In this document: one piece after another, positions 1 through 9,113 of the stretch
Layout of the letters: each line of letters begins with the position of its first letter
Numbering within the stretch: position 1 is the stretch's first letter
NCBI GenBank assembly: GCA_963677325.2
Contig: CAXXGM010000007.1
Coordinates: 248,001 to 312,000 of the forward strand
Origin: G963677325 sp963677325
GTDB lineage: Bacteria; Bacteroidota; Bacteroidia; Bacteroidales; Prolixibacteraceae
DNA: 64,000 bases
Reading direction: 5' to 3'
The notes under the pieces: model-generated
Told to the model about the DNA's origin: nothing
What the model saw: the letters and a program-made list of their open reading frames with translations, nothing else
Database searches by the model: none
Made by a program: the position numbers and the translations under genes

Positions 1-350
1 TCTGAACATGCATTTTTGGCAGCCTGGGAAAAAATTGTTTATGTGACGAGTTTAGAAAACCTCCCCAAAATCTTTTGTTGGTCAAAATCGAAATACCTGA
101 CAGCATAGAGGTTCAATCGGTCCCTCAAAAGATCCTGGTCAAGGGATGGGACAGTTTTCCTTTTGTTCCCGAAACATTGGAATATGGGAGCGCCTTTCTG
201 CGAAAAAAAGAACATCTGGCTCTTAAAGTTCTTTCTGTTATTATTCCTGATGAATACAACATCATTTTAAACCCGCTTCATCCGGACATCCATTTTTGTA
301 AAGTGATCAGCTCAATCCCATTTGTATTTTACAAACGGGTTTCAAAATAA
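1..350 (+). pseudogene. RES-domain toxin, 3' part, frameshifted and cut by the window edge
   Basis: The protein read from about position 75 to 350 has the C-terminal half of a RES domain: an IEIPD motif, a WDSFP segment, then a VLSVIIPDEYN-like strand followed by NPLHPD and a final PFVFYKR. RES proteins are NAD+-degrading toxins of type II toxin-antitoxin (Xre-RES) loci. The expected preceding helix (SEHAFLAAWEKIVYVTSLEN) is visible in positions 1-60, but in frame 1, while the C-terminal part is in frame 3. The switch lies near 64-76, in C and A/T homopolymer runs. Frame 1 ends at the TAG at 106-108, so a one-base deletion or a sequencing error breaks the gene. The 5' half and any antitoxin lie outside the window. 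Family assignment is by motif recognition. Confidence 0.7.
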
Positions 351-413
351 GAATGATAAATTGTCAAAATGGTATTATCAAAAAAACATCTGATCCGCAG
401 TTATATCTGATTG

Positions 414-2753
414 TTAAAACTTCATTGTATAAGTCACAGAGGGAATGAGAGGTAAGAAATAATTATATAAGAATTCGCCGATACCAAGATCGTAATAAAC
501 ATTTACAGGATTCCGGTAATCGTAAGCATTGAAAATATCAATGCTAATTATCCTCTCGCCCCATCTGGTCTGTTTTTTATGGTGAAAAGCAAGATCCAGA
601 CGATGATAATCCGGCAATCTTACGTTATTAAGAGATGGATAGTAAAAGATTTCACGGCGTTCAGTACCCTGGAAACCCAGTAATGTCAGGTATCTTTCAA
701 TAGGAATTGTTACAGGATAACCTGTCCCATAAACCCACATTGCCGAGATATCCCATTTTTTCGAGATCTGAAAATTTCCGGATATATTAAAATCATTTAA
801 GCGATCATACTTAAACGGAAAGCTCTCTCCATTGTTAAGATCTGCATAAGTTCTATCGGCAGTTGACCGTGTGTAATTAATACTACCGGTTAGTCTGCCG
901 CGTTGTTTCTCTATACTTATTTCAATTCCTTTGGAGCTGCCCTTACCTTGTGTCGTTTTTTCGTACCAGGGTGAAAGATCGGTCAGTAAAGACGATCCGT
1001 TACGAAAGTCAGTAGTGTTAACCAGAGATTTGTTATAGATTTCTGCTGAAATGAGAATTTTTTTGGCGACATCGAAAGCAATCCCGGCATTTATTTGATC
1101 GGATTTCAACGGTTTTAATCCTTTAAGAGCTGGTACCCATATGTCAGTAGGCATCGTCAATCCGGATCTGCTTAAAAGGTGCATGTATTGAACCATTTTT
1201 GAATATCCACCCTTAATACAAAAATTTGGAAGTACCGAATAATTTAATGAAACTCTGGGCTCAGTGTTAAACGATCTGTCTCTTTCAGAGATCAGGCCAC
1301 TCAATCTCAATCCAACATTGAATGACAATTTTTGTGTGGCTTGAAATTCGTCCTCGGCATAAAGATAGAGTTCATTAGCTTGAAGAATCCCATTTGAAAA
1401 GGTAGTATCGATCTTTGTTTTTAACTCCTGATCATACATGTTGTAAATAGTTTTACCGGGATTAAACGTATGAAAGGTATTGCCCGCCCCGAACATCATT
1501 CTGTGTTTGTTTGATATCGAATAGTCAAAATCCGTTTTTAAAATAACGTCGTAAATATCGGAGTTATAACCGGATGAATATTTTTTCTCTAAATCCCGCG
1601 TCGAATCTTTACCATGGTATTTATTACCTGTAAAATAATTGTAGCTGCTGTAGCCTATTGTTGTATTTGCAAATATATCGTTTCCGAAGGTGTGGTTCCA
1701 GCGAATAGAACTGATGAGATTTCCCCATCCCGATGATTGATCCCGATTATCACTGAATATACCGGAAGTATTTGCCATCTCTGAAATATTATCAGGATTT
1801 AGGATATGGTCCTTTCCCATATAAAAATTCAGAAATATCCTGTCTTTGGCTGAAAATGTATGAGTAATCCGTGAATTGAAGTCATAAAAATTGTACTTGG
1901 GAAAATCATTGCCCAATAAGTCTAATTTTTTAAGTACTTCGGAATAGGAGTCTAACCAGGATCTTCTTCCGGAAATCATAAACGTTGTTTTGTCACTAAA
2001 CAAAGGACCCTCGAACATCAGATTTGCTGCTACAAATCCTACCGATGCTTCTCCTTTCAATGTCTGGTTATTTCCATCTCTGCTGCGAATATCGATCACG
2101 GATGAGGTACGTCCACCATAACGGGCAGGGAAGCATCCTTTCAATAATTTAAGATCTTTGACAGCGCTTGTATTGAAGGCACTGAAAAACCCATAAAAAT
2201 GACTGACATTATAGATCGGAACATCATCCAAAAGGAACAGGTTTTCACCACTCCCGCCACCGCGCACAAATATTCCGGACGATCCTTCCACTCCTCCTTT
2301 AATGCCAGGCTGATTTTGTATAGATTTAAGCAAATCTGGTTCACCAATTGCAGGCATCAGTTTGAGCTGAGTTATAGGGATCATTTTGAAACCCAACGGG
2401 GTATTTACATCTTGATCATAACGTGAAGAGGTGACAACAACTTCGCTTAACGCTCTTATAGAATTCATTTTAATATTAATCAGGGTGTCATGTACTAAAG
2501 ACAAATGAATAAATTTTGATGATAATCCCATATAAGTAGCTTGAATAGCTGATTCAGGCCTTTTGCTTTTGAGACTAAAAAAACCGAAATTATTTGTTTG
2601 GACAGATTGTTTACTGATGCTATCGATTACAAAAGCTCCAATGATACGTTCTCCTGTATTGATATCCTGAACATATCCGGAAACAGTGAAATTTTGGGAG
2701 TAAACGGTATGAAACAAAATAATGAAGCATAGTAATAATTTTAATTTCAGCAT
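414..2753 (-). CDS. TonB-dependent receptor with carboxypeptidase-regulatory-like N-terminal domain
   Basis: A 779-residue outer-membrane beta-barrel protein. Residues 1-20 are a signal peptide. About 21-105 form the carboxypeptidase-D-regulatory-like beta sandwich typical of Bacteroidota receptors (VSGYVQDINTGERIIGAFV). About 115-230 are the plug, with FVRGGG, LLDDVPIYN and a PARYGGRTSSVIDI end. The remainder is a barrel of alternating strands ending in a terminal aromatic/Phe residue. It follows the DUF4249 lipoprotein gene by 23 bases on the same strand, a recurrent pair in this phylum. The likely role is energised uptake of an unknown ligand across the outer membrane. No substrate-specific neighbour is present and no anti-sigma/ECF pair is adjacent, so the substrate cannot be assigned. 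Confidence 0.9.
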   Translation of the reverse strand: MLKLKLLLCFIILFHTVYSQNFTVSGYVQDINTGERIIGAFVIDSISKQSVQTNNFGFFSLKSKRPESAIQATYMGLSSKFIHLSLVHDTLINIKMNSIRALSEVVVTSSRYDQDVNTPLGFKMIPITQLKLMPAIGEPDLLKSIQNQPGIKGGVEGSSGIFVRGGGSGENLFLLDDVPIYNVSHFYGFFSAFNTSAVKDLKLLKGCFPARYGGRTSSVIDIRSRDGNNQTLKGEASVGFVAANLMFEGPLFSDKTTFMISGRRSWLDSYSEVLKKLDLLGNDFPKYNFYDFNSRITHTFSAKDRIFLNFYMGKDHILNPDNISEMANTSGIFSDNRDQSSGWGNLISSIRWNHTFGNDIFANTTIGYSSYNYFTGNKYHGKDSTRDLEKKYSSGYNSDIYDVILKTDFDYSISNKHRMMFGAGNTFHTFNPGKTIYNMYDQELKTKIDTTFSNGILQANELYLYAEDEFQATQKLSFNVGLRLSGLISERDRSFNTEPRVSLNYSVLPNFCIKGGYSKMVQYMHLLSRSGLTMPTDIWVPALKGLKPLKSDQINAGIAFDVAKKILISAEIYNKSLVNTTDFRNGSSLLTDLSPWYEKTTQGKGSSKGIEISIEKQRGRLTGSINYTRSTADRTYADLNNGESFPFKYDRLNDFNISGNFQISKKWDISAMWVYGTGYPVTIPIERYLTLLGFQGTERREIFYYPSLNNVRLPDYHRLDLAFHHKKQTRWGERIISIDIFNAYDYRNPVNVYYDLGIGEFLYNYFLPLIPSVTYTMKF

Positions 2754-2776
2754 TATTCGTTATTTTTATGATGAGA

Positions 2777-3739
2777 CTATTGTTTTGAGTAGTCGTAAAC
2801 CAGGGAATCGACTGACACCGCGGCACCGGCAAATATTCCAAGTCCGCCGTTAACATTTGAATGCATCAATACAGGATCAGTGAGCGGATTACCGAAGTTT
2901 TTACCATACAAATTCAGCGTCCGGATATATTTATAGAAATCCTCAGTAATAGAATACAACCTGAAATAAAATGTTTTTTTAATTGGTGGACCTATGATAG
3001 TTGGACCATGTCCAGTAGTTACCTCCCTATCATCTAAAAAAGGATAGCCAAATGCGGACTGGCCAATTTTAATTGGTATTTTATGTTTTTTACCGTTAAT
3101 TATTTTGTCGCTAAAAGCTATACCTATGGTACCACCATCCATAAGTTTCTCCTCAATTATTGGATCCGTACAATCAAATTCAATTTCGGGAATGCCGCGA
3201 GTATGTATATTATAAACCTTTCTCTTTACCATTAACATGTAATAGTTTTTTTCATCGGGAGGATCAGTAATCTGTACATTACAGGTGATATAACCTTTAT
3301 ATACTTCAGTCATTAAAGTATCTATAAAACTGATTTTTACGAGATTGGGTATTTTGGTAGTTGCAGATGCTTCAGGCAAACCTGCAGCATTTGCCACAAT
3401 TTTATATTCATTTCCTGGAAATGGAATTACCTTCCTGGATCCGTAATCACTTGCTAACAAATAACCATAGTAGCCATCAGGATATGTAAAACCGTAAAGG
3501 GAAGAATCTACCAGCACGTTATTCTCATAAATCTTTGTATTAAAACGAAGATCTGCATGCTGATAGTTACCTCGATCGGTTAAAATTCCACTTTGAGTCA
3601 GCGAAACATTAAATAACGAATCGGTTGTGATTAAACCATTGATCACAATTTTACGTCCGGTATCAGGTACCTCTATTTTTTCTTTCGTACATGCGGTAAA
3701 GAGGATCAGGCAAAGAGTATATACAATAAAGTACTTCAT
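2777..3739 (-). CDS. DUF4249 family outer-membrane-associated lipoprotein
   Basis: A 320-residue protein with a lipoprotein signal peptide (lipobox LFTAC, Cys about residue 17) followed by the DUF4249 pattern: a KIVINGLIT strand early, a long beta-rich body and a C-terminal GNPLTDPVLMHSNVNGGLGIFAG segment typical of the family. It is the first gene of a two-gene operon with the TonB receptor just downstream. DUF4249 proteins of Bacteroidota usually sit beside such receptors and probably act as surface partners, but no biochemical function is established. The start is chosen because the lipoprotein signal begins directly at this ATG. Confidence 0.85.
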   Translation of the reverse strand: MKYFIVYTLCLILFTACTKEKIEVPDTGRKIVINGLITTDSLFNVSLTQSGILTDRGNYQHADLRFNTKIYENNVLVDSSLYGFTYPDGYYGYLLASDYGSRKVIPFPGNEYKIVANAAGLPEASATTKIPNLVKISFIDTLMTEVYKGYITCNVQITDPPDEKNYYMLMVKRKVYNIHTRGIPEIEFDCTDPIIEEKLMDGGTIGIAFSDKIINGKKHKIPIKIGQSAFGYPFLDDREVTTGHGPTIIGPPIKKTFYFRLYSITEDFYKYIRTLNLYGKNFGNPLTDPVLMHSNVNGGLGIFAGAAVSVDSLVYDYSKQ

Positions 3740-3850
3740 TAGATTTAAAAATAAATTTTATTTTGACTAAAATGCACTTATCTTCTCAGCTTCAAATCAT
3801 AATATGTATTTTAGTTTTTCTTCAGGTCTACAGATAAATTTTTTTGGTAT

Positions 3851-4468
3851 TTATTTTCCAAACCACGCATCCTCCGAATACATCTCTCTTTCTTCATCTC
3901 CAAAAAACAAATAAACTCCCTCGATCTTTTGCAGTCCTGCAGGCAGATCAATGATCGCGCTTTCCTGTTTCCGGATCGCGCCGGTAATGATCGGGGAGGT
4001 GTATTTCCCATCCACGGCGATGATCATCAGCAGTTTATCTTTTGGGCGGGCAAGGCGGCTAATTGGATCATTCTGCCAGGTGACCTGTAGTTTTGAAGGA
4101 TCTCCGGGAAGCGGGATAGCCGAAAGCTGGTGGGGCAGGGGCAGTTTTCCTGTTGATAGGTGCAGCCAGGCCGGATCAATCTGCGAACCGTCGGGACTGA
4201 AAGCCGGGAGATTAGTTTTGAGAAACAGGCTGTAGGCGTTCAGTCCTTTGGCAGCCAGCTTATAAATCTGTTTACATTCACCCGGGACCCTTTGTTTCCA
4301 GAAAACAGCAAAATTGCTGATGCGCGTCCGGTGATTCACTTGAGGGTCGCTCCAGGAGTTTTTGCTCCTGTTCCCCGGAGCCTTGCGGATAACTCCCTGG
4401 CCGTTCAGTTTGAGAAATACCACGGGACCGACCATTCCCGAGATATCATTTCCCTTAAAAATTGCCAT
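3851..4468 (-). CDS. DUF6266-like protein
   Basis: A 205-residue protein without a signal peptide. The opening MAIFKGNDISGMVGPVVF followed by a Gly/Arg-rich strand and a WSDPQVNHRTR segment parallels the better-conserved DUF6266 gene at 31757-32398, as do the later VTWQNDP and D-L-L-MIIAV strands, which look like an Ig-like C-terminal half. Function is unknown for the family. Its third codon positions are richer in G and C than the neighbouring TonB receptor genes, as also seen in the second copy. Two 22-bp direct repeats lie 60-105 bases upstream of the start. Family membership is inferred from layout and is less certain than for the second copy. Confidence 0.6.
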   Translation of the reverse strand: MAIFKGNDISGMVGPVVFLKLNGQGVIRKAPGNRSKNSWSDPQVNHRTRISNFAVFWKQRVPGECKQIYKLAAKGLNAYSLFLKTNLPAFSPDGSQIDPAWLHLSTGKLPLPHQLSAIPLPGDPSKLQVTWQNDPISRLARPKDKLLMIIAVDGKYTSPIITGAIRKQESAIIDLPAGLQKIEGVYLFFGDEEREMYSEDAWFGK

Positions 4469-4528
4469 AATTTCATAGTAGTTAAAGTAAGGTTTTCCTA
4501 TGCTTCAAATAAGGTTTCTGTATGATCT

Positions 4529-4572
4529 GATACAGGAACCATACTCAAACCATACAGGAACCATACACAAAC
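4529..4572. repeat. Two tandem 22-bp direct repeats upstream of the DUF6266-like gene
   Basis: The unit [GC]ATACAGGAACCATAC followed by [TA]CAAAC occurs twice head to tail, at 4529-4550 and 4551-4572, with two differing bases. The repeats lie upstream of the minus-strand gene starting at 4468 and could be operator-like sites or an insertion scar. The rest of the gene-free stretch 4469-4990 shows no other convincing feature; a 62-codon frame at 4743-4931 has no protein-like character. Confidence 0.6.
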
Positions 4573-4990
4573 CTCGGAGCTGGTATTATCCGTTCAGCAT
4601 CAAGGATCGCACCATAAATAATCGTAAAGATAAATAAATATTATTTTATTATATTATTTATAAATGAATAATGCATGAAGTAAATACGTTCTGAATCAGG
4701 CTATTTGGGGATATTTGAATTTGAAGCTGTAGAAAATTCCCTTTGCCAATGTTTCTTCTCATTCCTGGCTGCCGATGTTCCTCCAAAGCAATAAGCCAGG
4801 TGGTGTTATTAATGCTGACGGGATGCTTTATTGTTATGGCGAGCGTGGAGATACGGCCCCGGGGGAGGCAAAGCCGGGAATTTTTTGGTGATCTGCCGGC
4901 TTGGTGGCAAATTTTAAATTTTTTCTTTTAAACCTTAGGCTTAAAAACGAATCCAATAATAGAACATAAAAATATTAAAAACAAAAAATT

Positions 4991-5509
4991 ATGGAACACA
5001 AAGATCAAGGCCTAAGCCATTATATGAGGTCTTTACACCGGGATATCGGGTTTTTCCTTATCGGATTCATCATCATTTATAGTGTAAGTGGCATCGTGCT
5101 GATATACCGGGATACTGATTTTTTAAAACAGGAGAAGCTGATTGAAAAGAATATCGGTCCCAACATTGAAACTTCTGAACTTGGCCAAATCTTGCACATG
5201 AGAGATTTCAAGGTCTTAAAAGATGAAGGTGAAATAATAAGTTTTAACAATGGAACTTATAACAAGGTGACGGGAGTGGCCAAATATAACAGTAAAGACC
5301 TACCCGGTATACTTAGCAGATTTACCAATCTTCATAAGACCTCGAGCCGGAACGCATCCCACTTCCTTGGCGTATTTTTCGGGATACTCTTATTGTTTCT
5401 GGCTGTATCCTCTTTGTGGATGTTTAAACCTCAAACCAGAATTTTCCGCCGGGCAATTTATATTGCAGGTATTGGAGTGGTAACCGCTGTAGTTTTGGTT
5501 TTTATATAA
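4991..5509 (+). CDS. PepSY-associated transmembrane protein
   Basis: A 172-residue inner-membrane protein. The start matches SLHRDIGFFLIGFIIIYSVSGI, the N-terminal membrane helix of PepSY_TM proteins (His near the helix start and a following RDTD). A periplasmic domain of about 85 residues comes next, then a LHKTSSRNASHFLGVFFGILLLFLAVSSLWMFK helix pair and a last helix at the C-terminus. Small Bacteroidota PepSY-TM proteins of this kind are often linked to iron/siderophore or redox proteins, but no such partner is adjacent. It is flanked by long gene-free stretches and appears monocistronic. Precise function unknown. Confidence 0.8.
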   Translation: MEHKDQGLSHYMRSLHRDIGFFLIGFIIIYSVSGIVLIYRDTDFLKQEKLIEKNIGPNIETSELGQILHMRDFKVLKDEGEIISFNNGTYNKVTGVAKYNSKDLPGILSRFTNLHKTSSRNASHFLGVFFGILLLFLAVSSLWMFKPQTRIFRRAIYIAGIGVVTAVVLVFI

Positions 5510-5584
5510 GCACGATCGCCATTTCACCCGAAAGGTTTCCTTTGTTTTACTAAGAAACTGTTTAAATTTCTTTTTAACAAAGTT

Positions 5585-5765
5585 GAACCCACTTCGGGGT
5601 TCTGTATTGTATGTGTTTCAGTGCCTCCGGTTACACCGGAGGTTATTCAAATTCAAGTCCTTCGGACTTAAATTTGCTTTATACCCTGAAAGGGTTTAAT
5701 ATGAATAACCGTGGGGGTAACCCACGGAAAATGTGACATATAAGACCTCAACCCCGAAGGGGCTG
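5585..5765. repeat. Cluster of six short hairpins (REP-like repeat, copy 1)
   Basis: Consecutive small palindromes are visible: GAACCCacttcGGGGTTC (5585-5602), CCTCCGGttacaCCGGAGG (about 5624-5642), AAGTCCttcGGACTT (5655-5669), ACCCTgaaAGGGT (5683-5695), CCGTGGGGGTAACCCACGG (5709-5727) and AACCCCgaaGGGG (about 5750-5764). The last three, with the linker AATATGAATA, have the same order as the cluster at 10725-10808. Such hairpin groups behave like Bacteroidota intergenic repeats and may act as bidirectional terminators. They lie in the gene-free stretch 5510-6466. Confidence 0.75.
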
Positions 5766-5913
5766 AACTACTTAAAATCCCAAAAGAACTAAATTTAAAC
5801 AGTCTCCAAAGATTGCCCTTTCACGGGTTTTACCGGATAATTAGCTTACGGAGGTTTGGTGAGACCTGACGTTTTAGTGATTGGGAGGTAATTGAGAAAA
5901 CCTTATTGACCTA

Positions 5914-6153
5914 ATAACGTAAGTTCGATCTAAGTGTTGGATAAGGTAATGCTTGATTGTTTGAGTGCTAATGTTGTTTTCGATAACCTAATCTAAAAAA
6001 AACACCTCAGTAGGTGGGATTGATTTCACCTTTTTACCGACCTCATTACCTGATTAAATCAGGTAATGAGGTCGGTTTTTCTCTCTGAACCATTTCTACT
6101 TAGGTGTTTTTGACAGATTAGGTTATCCATTGCTTAGATCGAACTCACGTTAA
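5914..6153. mobile_element. MITE-like palindromic element, copy 1
   Basis: A ~240-bp non-coding element. Its ends are imperfect inverted repeats of about 30 bp: AACGTAAGTTCGATCTAAG at the left (about 5916-5934), matched by the complement of CTTAGATCGAACTCACGTT at the right (6133-6151). Inside are further nested arms: GATAACCTAATCT (5982-5994) against AGATTAGGTTATC (6115-6127), and a central near-perfect stem GACCTCATTACCTGAT/ATCAGGTAATGAGGTC. A second copy in opposite orientation lies at 20530-20712. No ORF is present, so any movement would depend on a transposase elsewhere. Target-site duplications could not be fixed. Confidence 0.7.
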
Positions 6154-6191
6154 TACATAACAAATATCATCTTATTGTGTATCAATTAAAT

Positions 6192-6267
6192 GCCACCAAA
6201 GCACTAAAGCACTAAATCTCACCAAATATTTTTGGTGTAAAATTTGGTGTCCTGGTGCTTTGGTGGC
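6192..6267. repeat. CACCAAA-type hairpin repeat, copy 1
   Basis: A long imperfect hairpin built from the short word CAC(C/T)AAA: GCCACCAAAGCACTAAAGCA on the left, a CACCAAATATTTTTGGTG centre, and GGTGCTTTGGTGGC on the right. A second copy of the same design lies at 9019-9091 directly behind a propeller gene. It may act as a transcription attenuator or mRNA-stabilising structure. Confidence 0.7.
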
Positions 6268-6392
6268 AAAATTTGTTATCTGTTTCGATGTTCGGATTCA
6301 AATCCGCGTGGACCTTAGCAGGAGTCCGATTCCTCCAAACCCGGTCTGTAAAGAATGCTTGAAAGAATATATACAAGCCTGAAATACTGTTT

Positions 6393-6420
6393 TTTGGTCT
6401 GGTTAAATCCTTTATATTTG
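6393..6420 (+). promoter_or_regulatory. Probable Bacteroidota sigma promoter for the propeller cluster
   Basis: TTTG at 6393-6396 and TATATTTG at 6413-6420 fit the Bacteroidota consensus TTTG (-33) and TAnnTTTG (-7), although the 16-base gap is slightly short. Transcription would begin near 6427, about 40 bases before the ATG at 6467. It lies after the repeat block and is the only such match found close to the first gene of the cluster. Confidence 0.5.
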
Positions 6421-6466
6421 TCCTTGCTATTAGATCATTTTGTAATAATTACTTAATTCCGGATTT

Positions 6467-7681
6467 ATGAGGGCGAATGTCTCTTTCCTGTTAATTGGCT
6501 TTTTTTTCATTCTATCATTCTGCAAGGCCCAACAGCCCACGCAATGGCGTGGTGAAGGCTCAAAGGGGATTTATAACGAAACGGGTTTGCTCAAATCCTG
6601 GCCCGCCTCAGGACCTGAGATAATCTGGCAATCTGAAGGATTAGGCGACGGACATTCATCCCCGGCGTTTGCAAACGGTAAGATCTATCTCTCAGGAGCA
6701 TTAAACGGAGTCGGGCATATTTTTTGCATGACCCTTGATGGAAAGGTAAGCTGGAAAGCGCCTTACGGGGAAGAATGGACCGAAAGTTATGCCGGTTCAC
6801 GTTCCACTCCTGTCATTGACGGCGGTTTATTGTATATCTATTCCGCTAAAGGGATTATCACCTGCATGGATGCCGCAAACGGCAGCGTAAAATGGAAAAA
6901 AGATGTCATCAAAGAGCTTGACGGGAAGAATATCACGTGGGGCGTAAATGAAACCCTGGTCATCGATGGGGAAAAACTGTTTGTCACACCCGGGGGACCT
7001 GTTAATAACATCGTGGCTTTAAACAAGAAAGACGGGAGTTTAATCTGGAGTTGTAAAGCCGAAGGGGAACCCTCTGCCTATTGCACCCCCTTGCTGGTAA
7101 AACTTCCTTCCAGAAAATTATTGGTCACCCATACCGAAAAGCATATTATCGGAGTGGATGCTGAAAACGGGAAATTTCTTTGGTCTTATCCATGGACCAA
7201 CCAGTGGGCTGTTCACGCCAATACTCCCCTTTATGCCGATGGCGCCCTGTTTTGTTTCAGCGGATACGGACAGGGAGGGGTGAGGCTCAACCTCAGCGAA
7301 GACGGCAGCAAAATTACTAAGGCATGGTACAATGAGAAAGCCGACAGCCGGATCGGGGGAGCCGTTCTGGTGAATGGCTATATCTACCTCTCAGGAGACA
7401 AAACAAGAGACTGGCAGTGTATTGACTGGAAAACCGGAGAACAGAAATATTCCTCAAGGGCAGTGACTCCCGGGAATGTCATTTCTGCTGACGGGATGCT
7501 TTATTGCTATGGTTATAATGGCGATCTTGCCCTGGTCGAAGCAAAGCCGGAAGGTTTTAACGTGGTCAGCAAAACCAAACTGAAATCACCAGGAGCCCAG
7601 CATTGGGCGCACCTGGTTATTAACAATGGGAAACTGTATTTGAGGCATGATGGTTATTTGATTTGCTATAAAGTGAAGTAA
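6467..7681 (+). CDS. Secreted PQQ-like (BamB-like) beta-propeller protein 1
   Basis: A 404-residue exported protein. Residues 1-21 are a signal peptide ending in FCKA. It opens with the WRGxGxxGIY...GLLKSWP..GPEIIW block that marks this propeller subfamily. Repeated blades follow, of the form G-hydrophobic-G-Y-hydrophobic then LD-G-W (for example KIYLSGA, ITCMDAANGSVKWKK). Many such proteins are annotated as PQQ-binding-like, but at ~400 residues without the vicinal Cys pair and catalytic Asp/Ca2+ site of quinoprotein dehydrogenases it is more likely a structural or binding propeller. It is the first gene of the cluster and resembles the next gene in its blade order, which suggests duplication. 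Its periplasmic partner is unknown. Confidence 0.85.
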   Translation: MRANVSFLLIGFFFILSFCKAQQPTQWRGEGSKGIYNETGLLKSWPASGPEIIWQSEGLGDGHSSPAFANGKIYLSGALNGVGHIFCMTLDGKVSWKAPYGEEWTESYAGSRSTPVIDGGLLYIYSAKGIITCMDAANGSVKWKKDVIKELDGKNITWGVNETLVIDGEKLFVTPGGPVNNIVALNKKDGSLIWSCKAEGEPSAYCTPLLVKLPSRKLLVTHTEKHIIGVDAENGKFLWSYPWTNQWAVHANTPLYADGALFCFSGYGQGGVRLNLSEDGSKITKAWYNEKADSRIGGAVLVNGYIYLSGDKTRDWQCIDWKTGEQKYSSRAVTPGNVISADGMLYCYGYNGDLALVEAKPEGFNVVSKTKLKSPGAQHWAHLVINNGKLYLRHDGYLICYKVK

Positions 7682-7763
7682 GGCTGAAGACTATAGGCTT
7701 TAGGTGAAGGGGCAGTTTCTCAGATTTAATTGATAATAAAAATACTTGGGACATCCATAAGTT

Positions 7764-9011
7764 ATGAAAAGAATAATTTTCAGCATTCTGATGTTTTTTA
7801 TCTGGACTCTGTCTTTTTCGCAGGAGATTGCTCAATGGAGAGGGCCGGCCCGTGATGGGATTTATCCGGAAAAGGGATTGATGAAAAAATGGCCGGAAAA
7901 TGGGCCTGAATTGAAGCTGAAGATTGAGGGTTTTGGTAAAGGTTATGCTCATCCTGTTATTTATAAGGATAAAATTTATATTTCCGGTCTATTGAAAGAC
8001 TCTCTGGATGTGATTTCCTGTTACAAAATGACTGGAGAATTAATTTGGTCGAAACCCTATGGCCGTGCCTGGGCCAACAGCTACCCGGAGGTACGCAGTA
8101 CCCCGACCATTGAGAATAACCGGATTTACATGGTCAGCGGATCCGGAGCAGTGGTTTGCCTGGATGCTTCTGATGGAAATATACTCTGGTCACAGGGGGC
8201 GCATAAGAATTTTCATGGCGAATACAACAGGTGGGGAATCGCTGAGTCGGTTTTGCTGACGGATAAGGCCGCCCTTTATACGACCGGAGGAACAGAAACT
8301 GCGGTTGTTGCATTTGATAAGATAACCGGTAAACTGCTTTGGAAAACCAAAAGTCTTGGAGGTCCGAGGGCTTATGCTTCGCCGATCCTGATTGAGTGGG
8401 CCGGTAAAAAGGTGGTGGTGGCCCAGACTGCCAATGATATCATGGGAATAGATTCAGCCAATGGCGAAATACTCTGGAATTATAATCTGATTCAATATCA
8501 TACCAACGAATCGGGCCGGGGGGCAAATACCGTTACACCAATATTCTACAAAGGGGATATTTTTACCACCAGCGGCTATGATCATCCTGCTACCTTGCTG
8601 ACACTTTCCCGCGATGGGAGATCCGTTAGTCTGAAATGGAAAAATGATGCACTTGATACCCATCATGGAGGAGTTGTTTTGGTAAATGGGAACCTGTATG
8701 GTTCGAATTGGGAGAACAATTCGAAAGGGAAATGGGTGTCGGTTAACTGGGAGACCGGTAAGACCAATTGGGAAAAGGATTGGTTTACAAAAGGTTCAAT
8801 CGTATCCGCTGATGGACTGCTGTATTGTTATGAAGAGCGGCAGGGGCATGTTGCGTTAGTTCAGCCGGATGCAAAAGATTTCAAAATTATCAGTACTTTT
8901 AAAGTAAATGGAGGGGAGGGTCCTTATTGGGCTCATCCTGTTATATACAATGGAATGTTATTTATACGCCATGGATCTGCTTTGATGATTTATGATGTAA
9001 AGAATAAGTGA
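7764..9011 (+). CDS. Secreted PQQ-like (BamB-like) beta-propeller protein 2
   Basis: A 415-residue protein with a signal peptide (about residues 1-19, ending WTLSFSQ) and the same WRGPARDGIYPEKGLMKKWPENGPEL opening as the preceding gene. Blade-type repeats end in ITGKLLWKT, ANGEILWNY and ETGKTNWEK. The two proteins share length, the GxW blade signature and a similar end (YWAHPVIYNGMLFIRHG here; HWAHLVINNGKLYLRHDG there), so they look like tandem paralogues. The 82-base gap upstream holds a heptamer-type repeat (GGCTGAAGACTATAGGCTTT). A CACCAAA hairpin follows directly. Periplasmic; ligand unknown. Confidence 0.85.
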   Translation: MKRIIFSILMFFIWTLSFSQEIAQWRGPARDGIYPEKGLMKKWPENGPELKLKIEGFGKGYAHPVIYKDKIYISGLLKDSLDVISCYKMTGELIWSKPYGRAWANSYPEVRSTPTIENNRIYMVSGSGAVVCLDASDGNILWSQGAHKNFHGEYNRWGIAESVLLTDKAALYTTGGTETAVVAFDKITGKLLWKTKSLGGPRAYASPILIEWAGKKVVVAQTANDIMGIDSANGEILWNYNLIQYHTNESGRGANTVTPIFYKGDIFTTSGYDHPATLLTLSRDGRSVSLKWKNDALDTHHGGVVLVNGNLYGSNWENNSKGKWVSVNWETGKTNWEKDWFTKGSIVSADGLLYCYEERQGHVALVQPDAKDFKIISTFKVNGGEGPYWAHPVIYNGMLFIRHGSALMIYDVKNK

Positions 9012-9018
9012 ATCTTCT

Positions 9019-9091
9019 GCCACCAAAACACCAAAACACAAAGATTCACCAAATGATTTGGCGTAATTTGGTGCTTTGGTGCTTTTGTGGC
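9019..9091. repeat. CACCAAA-type hairpin repeat, copy 2
   Basis: Begins 7 bases after the stop of the propeller gene ending at 9011 and ends 22 bases before the next ATG. GCCACCAAAACACCAAAACA pairs imperfectly with TGGTGCTTTGGTGCTTTTGT, around CACCAAATGATTTGG. It is the same repeat family as 6192-6267. Its place inside an otherwise tight gene run suggests a role in partial termination or differential expression. Confidence 0.7.
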
Positions 9092-9113
9092 AAATCTTTG
9101 AGAGTTTTTAAAA

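Noticed and set aside
4743..4931. 62-codon open frame
   Set aside because: Composition is not protein-like, no start context, and it lies in a repeat-containing intergenic stretch.
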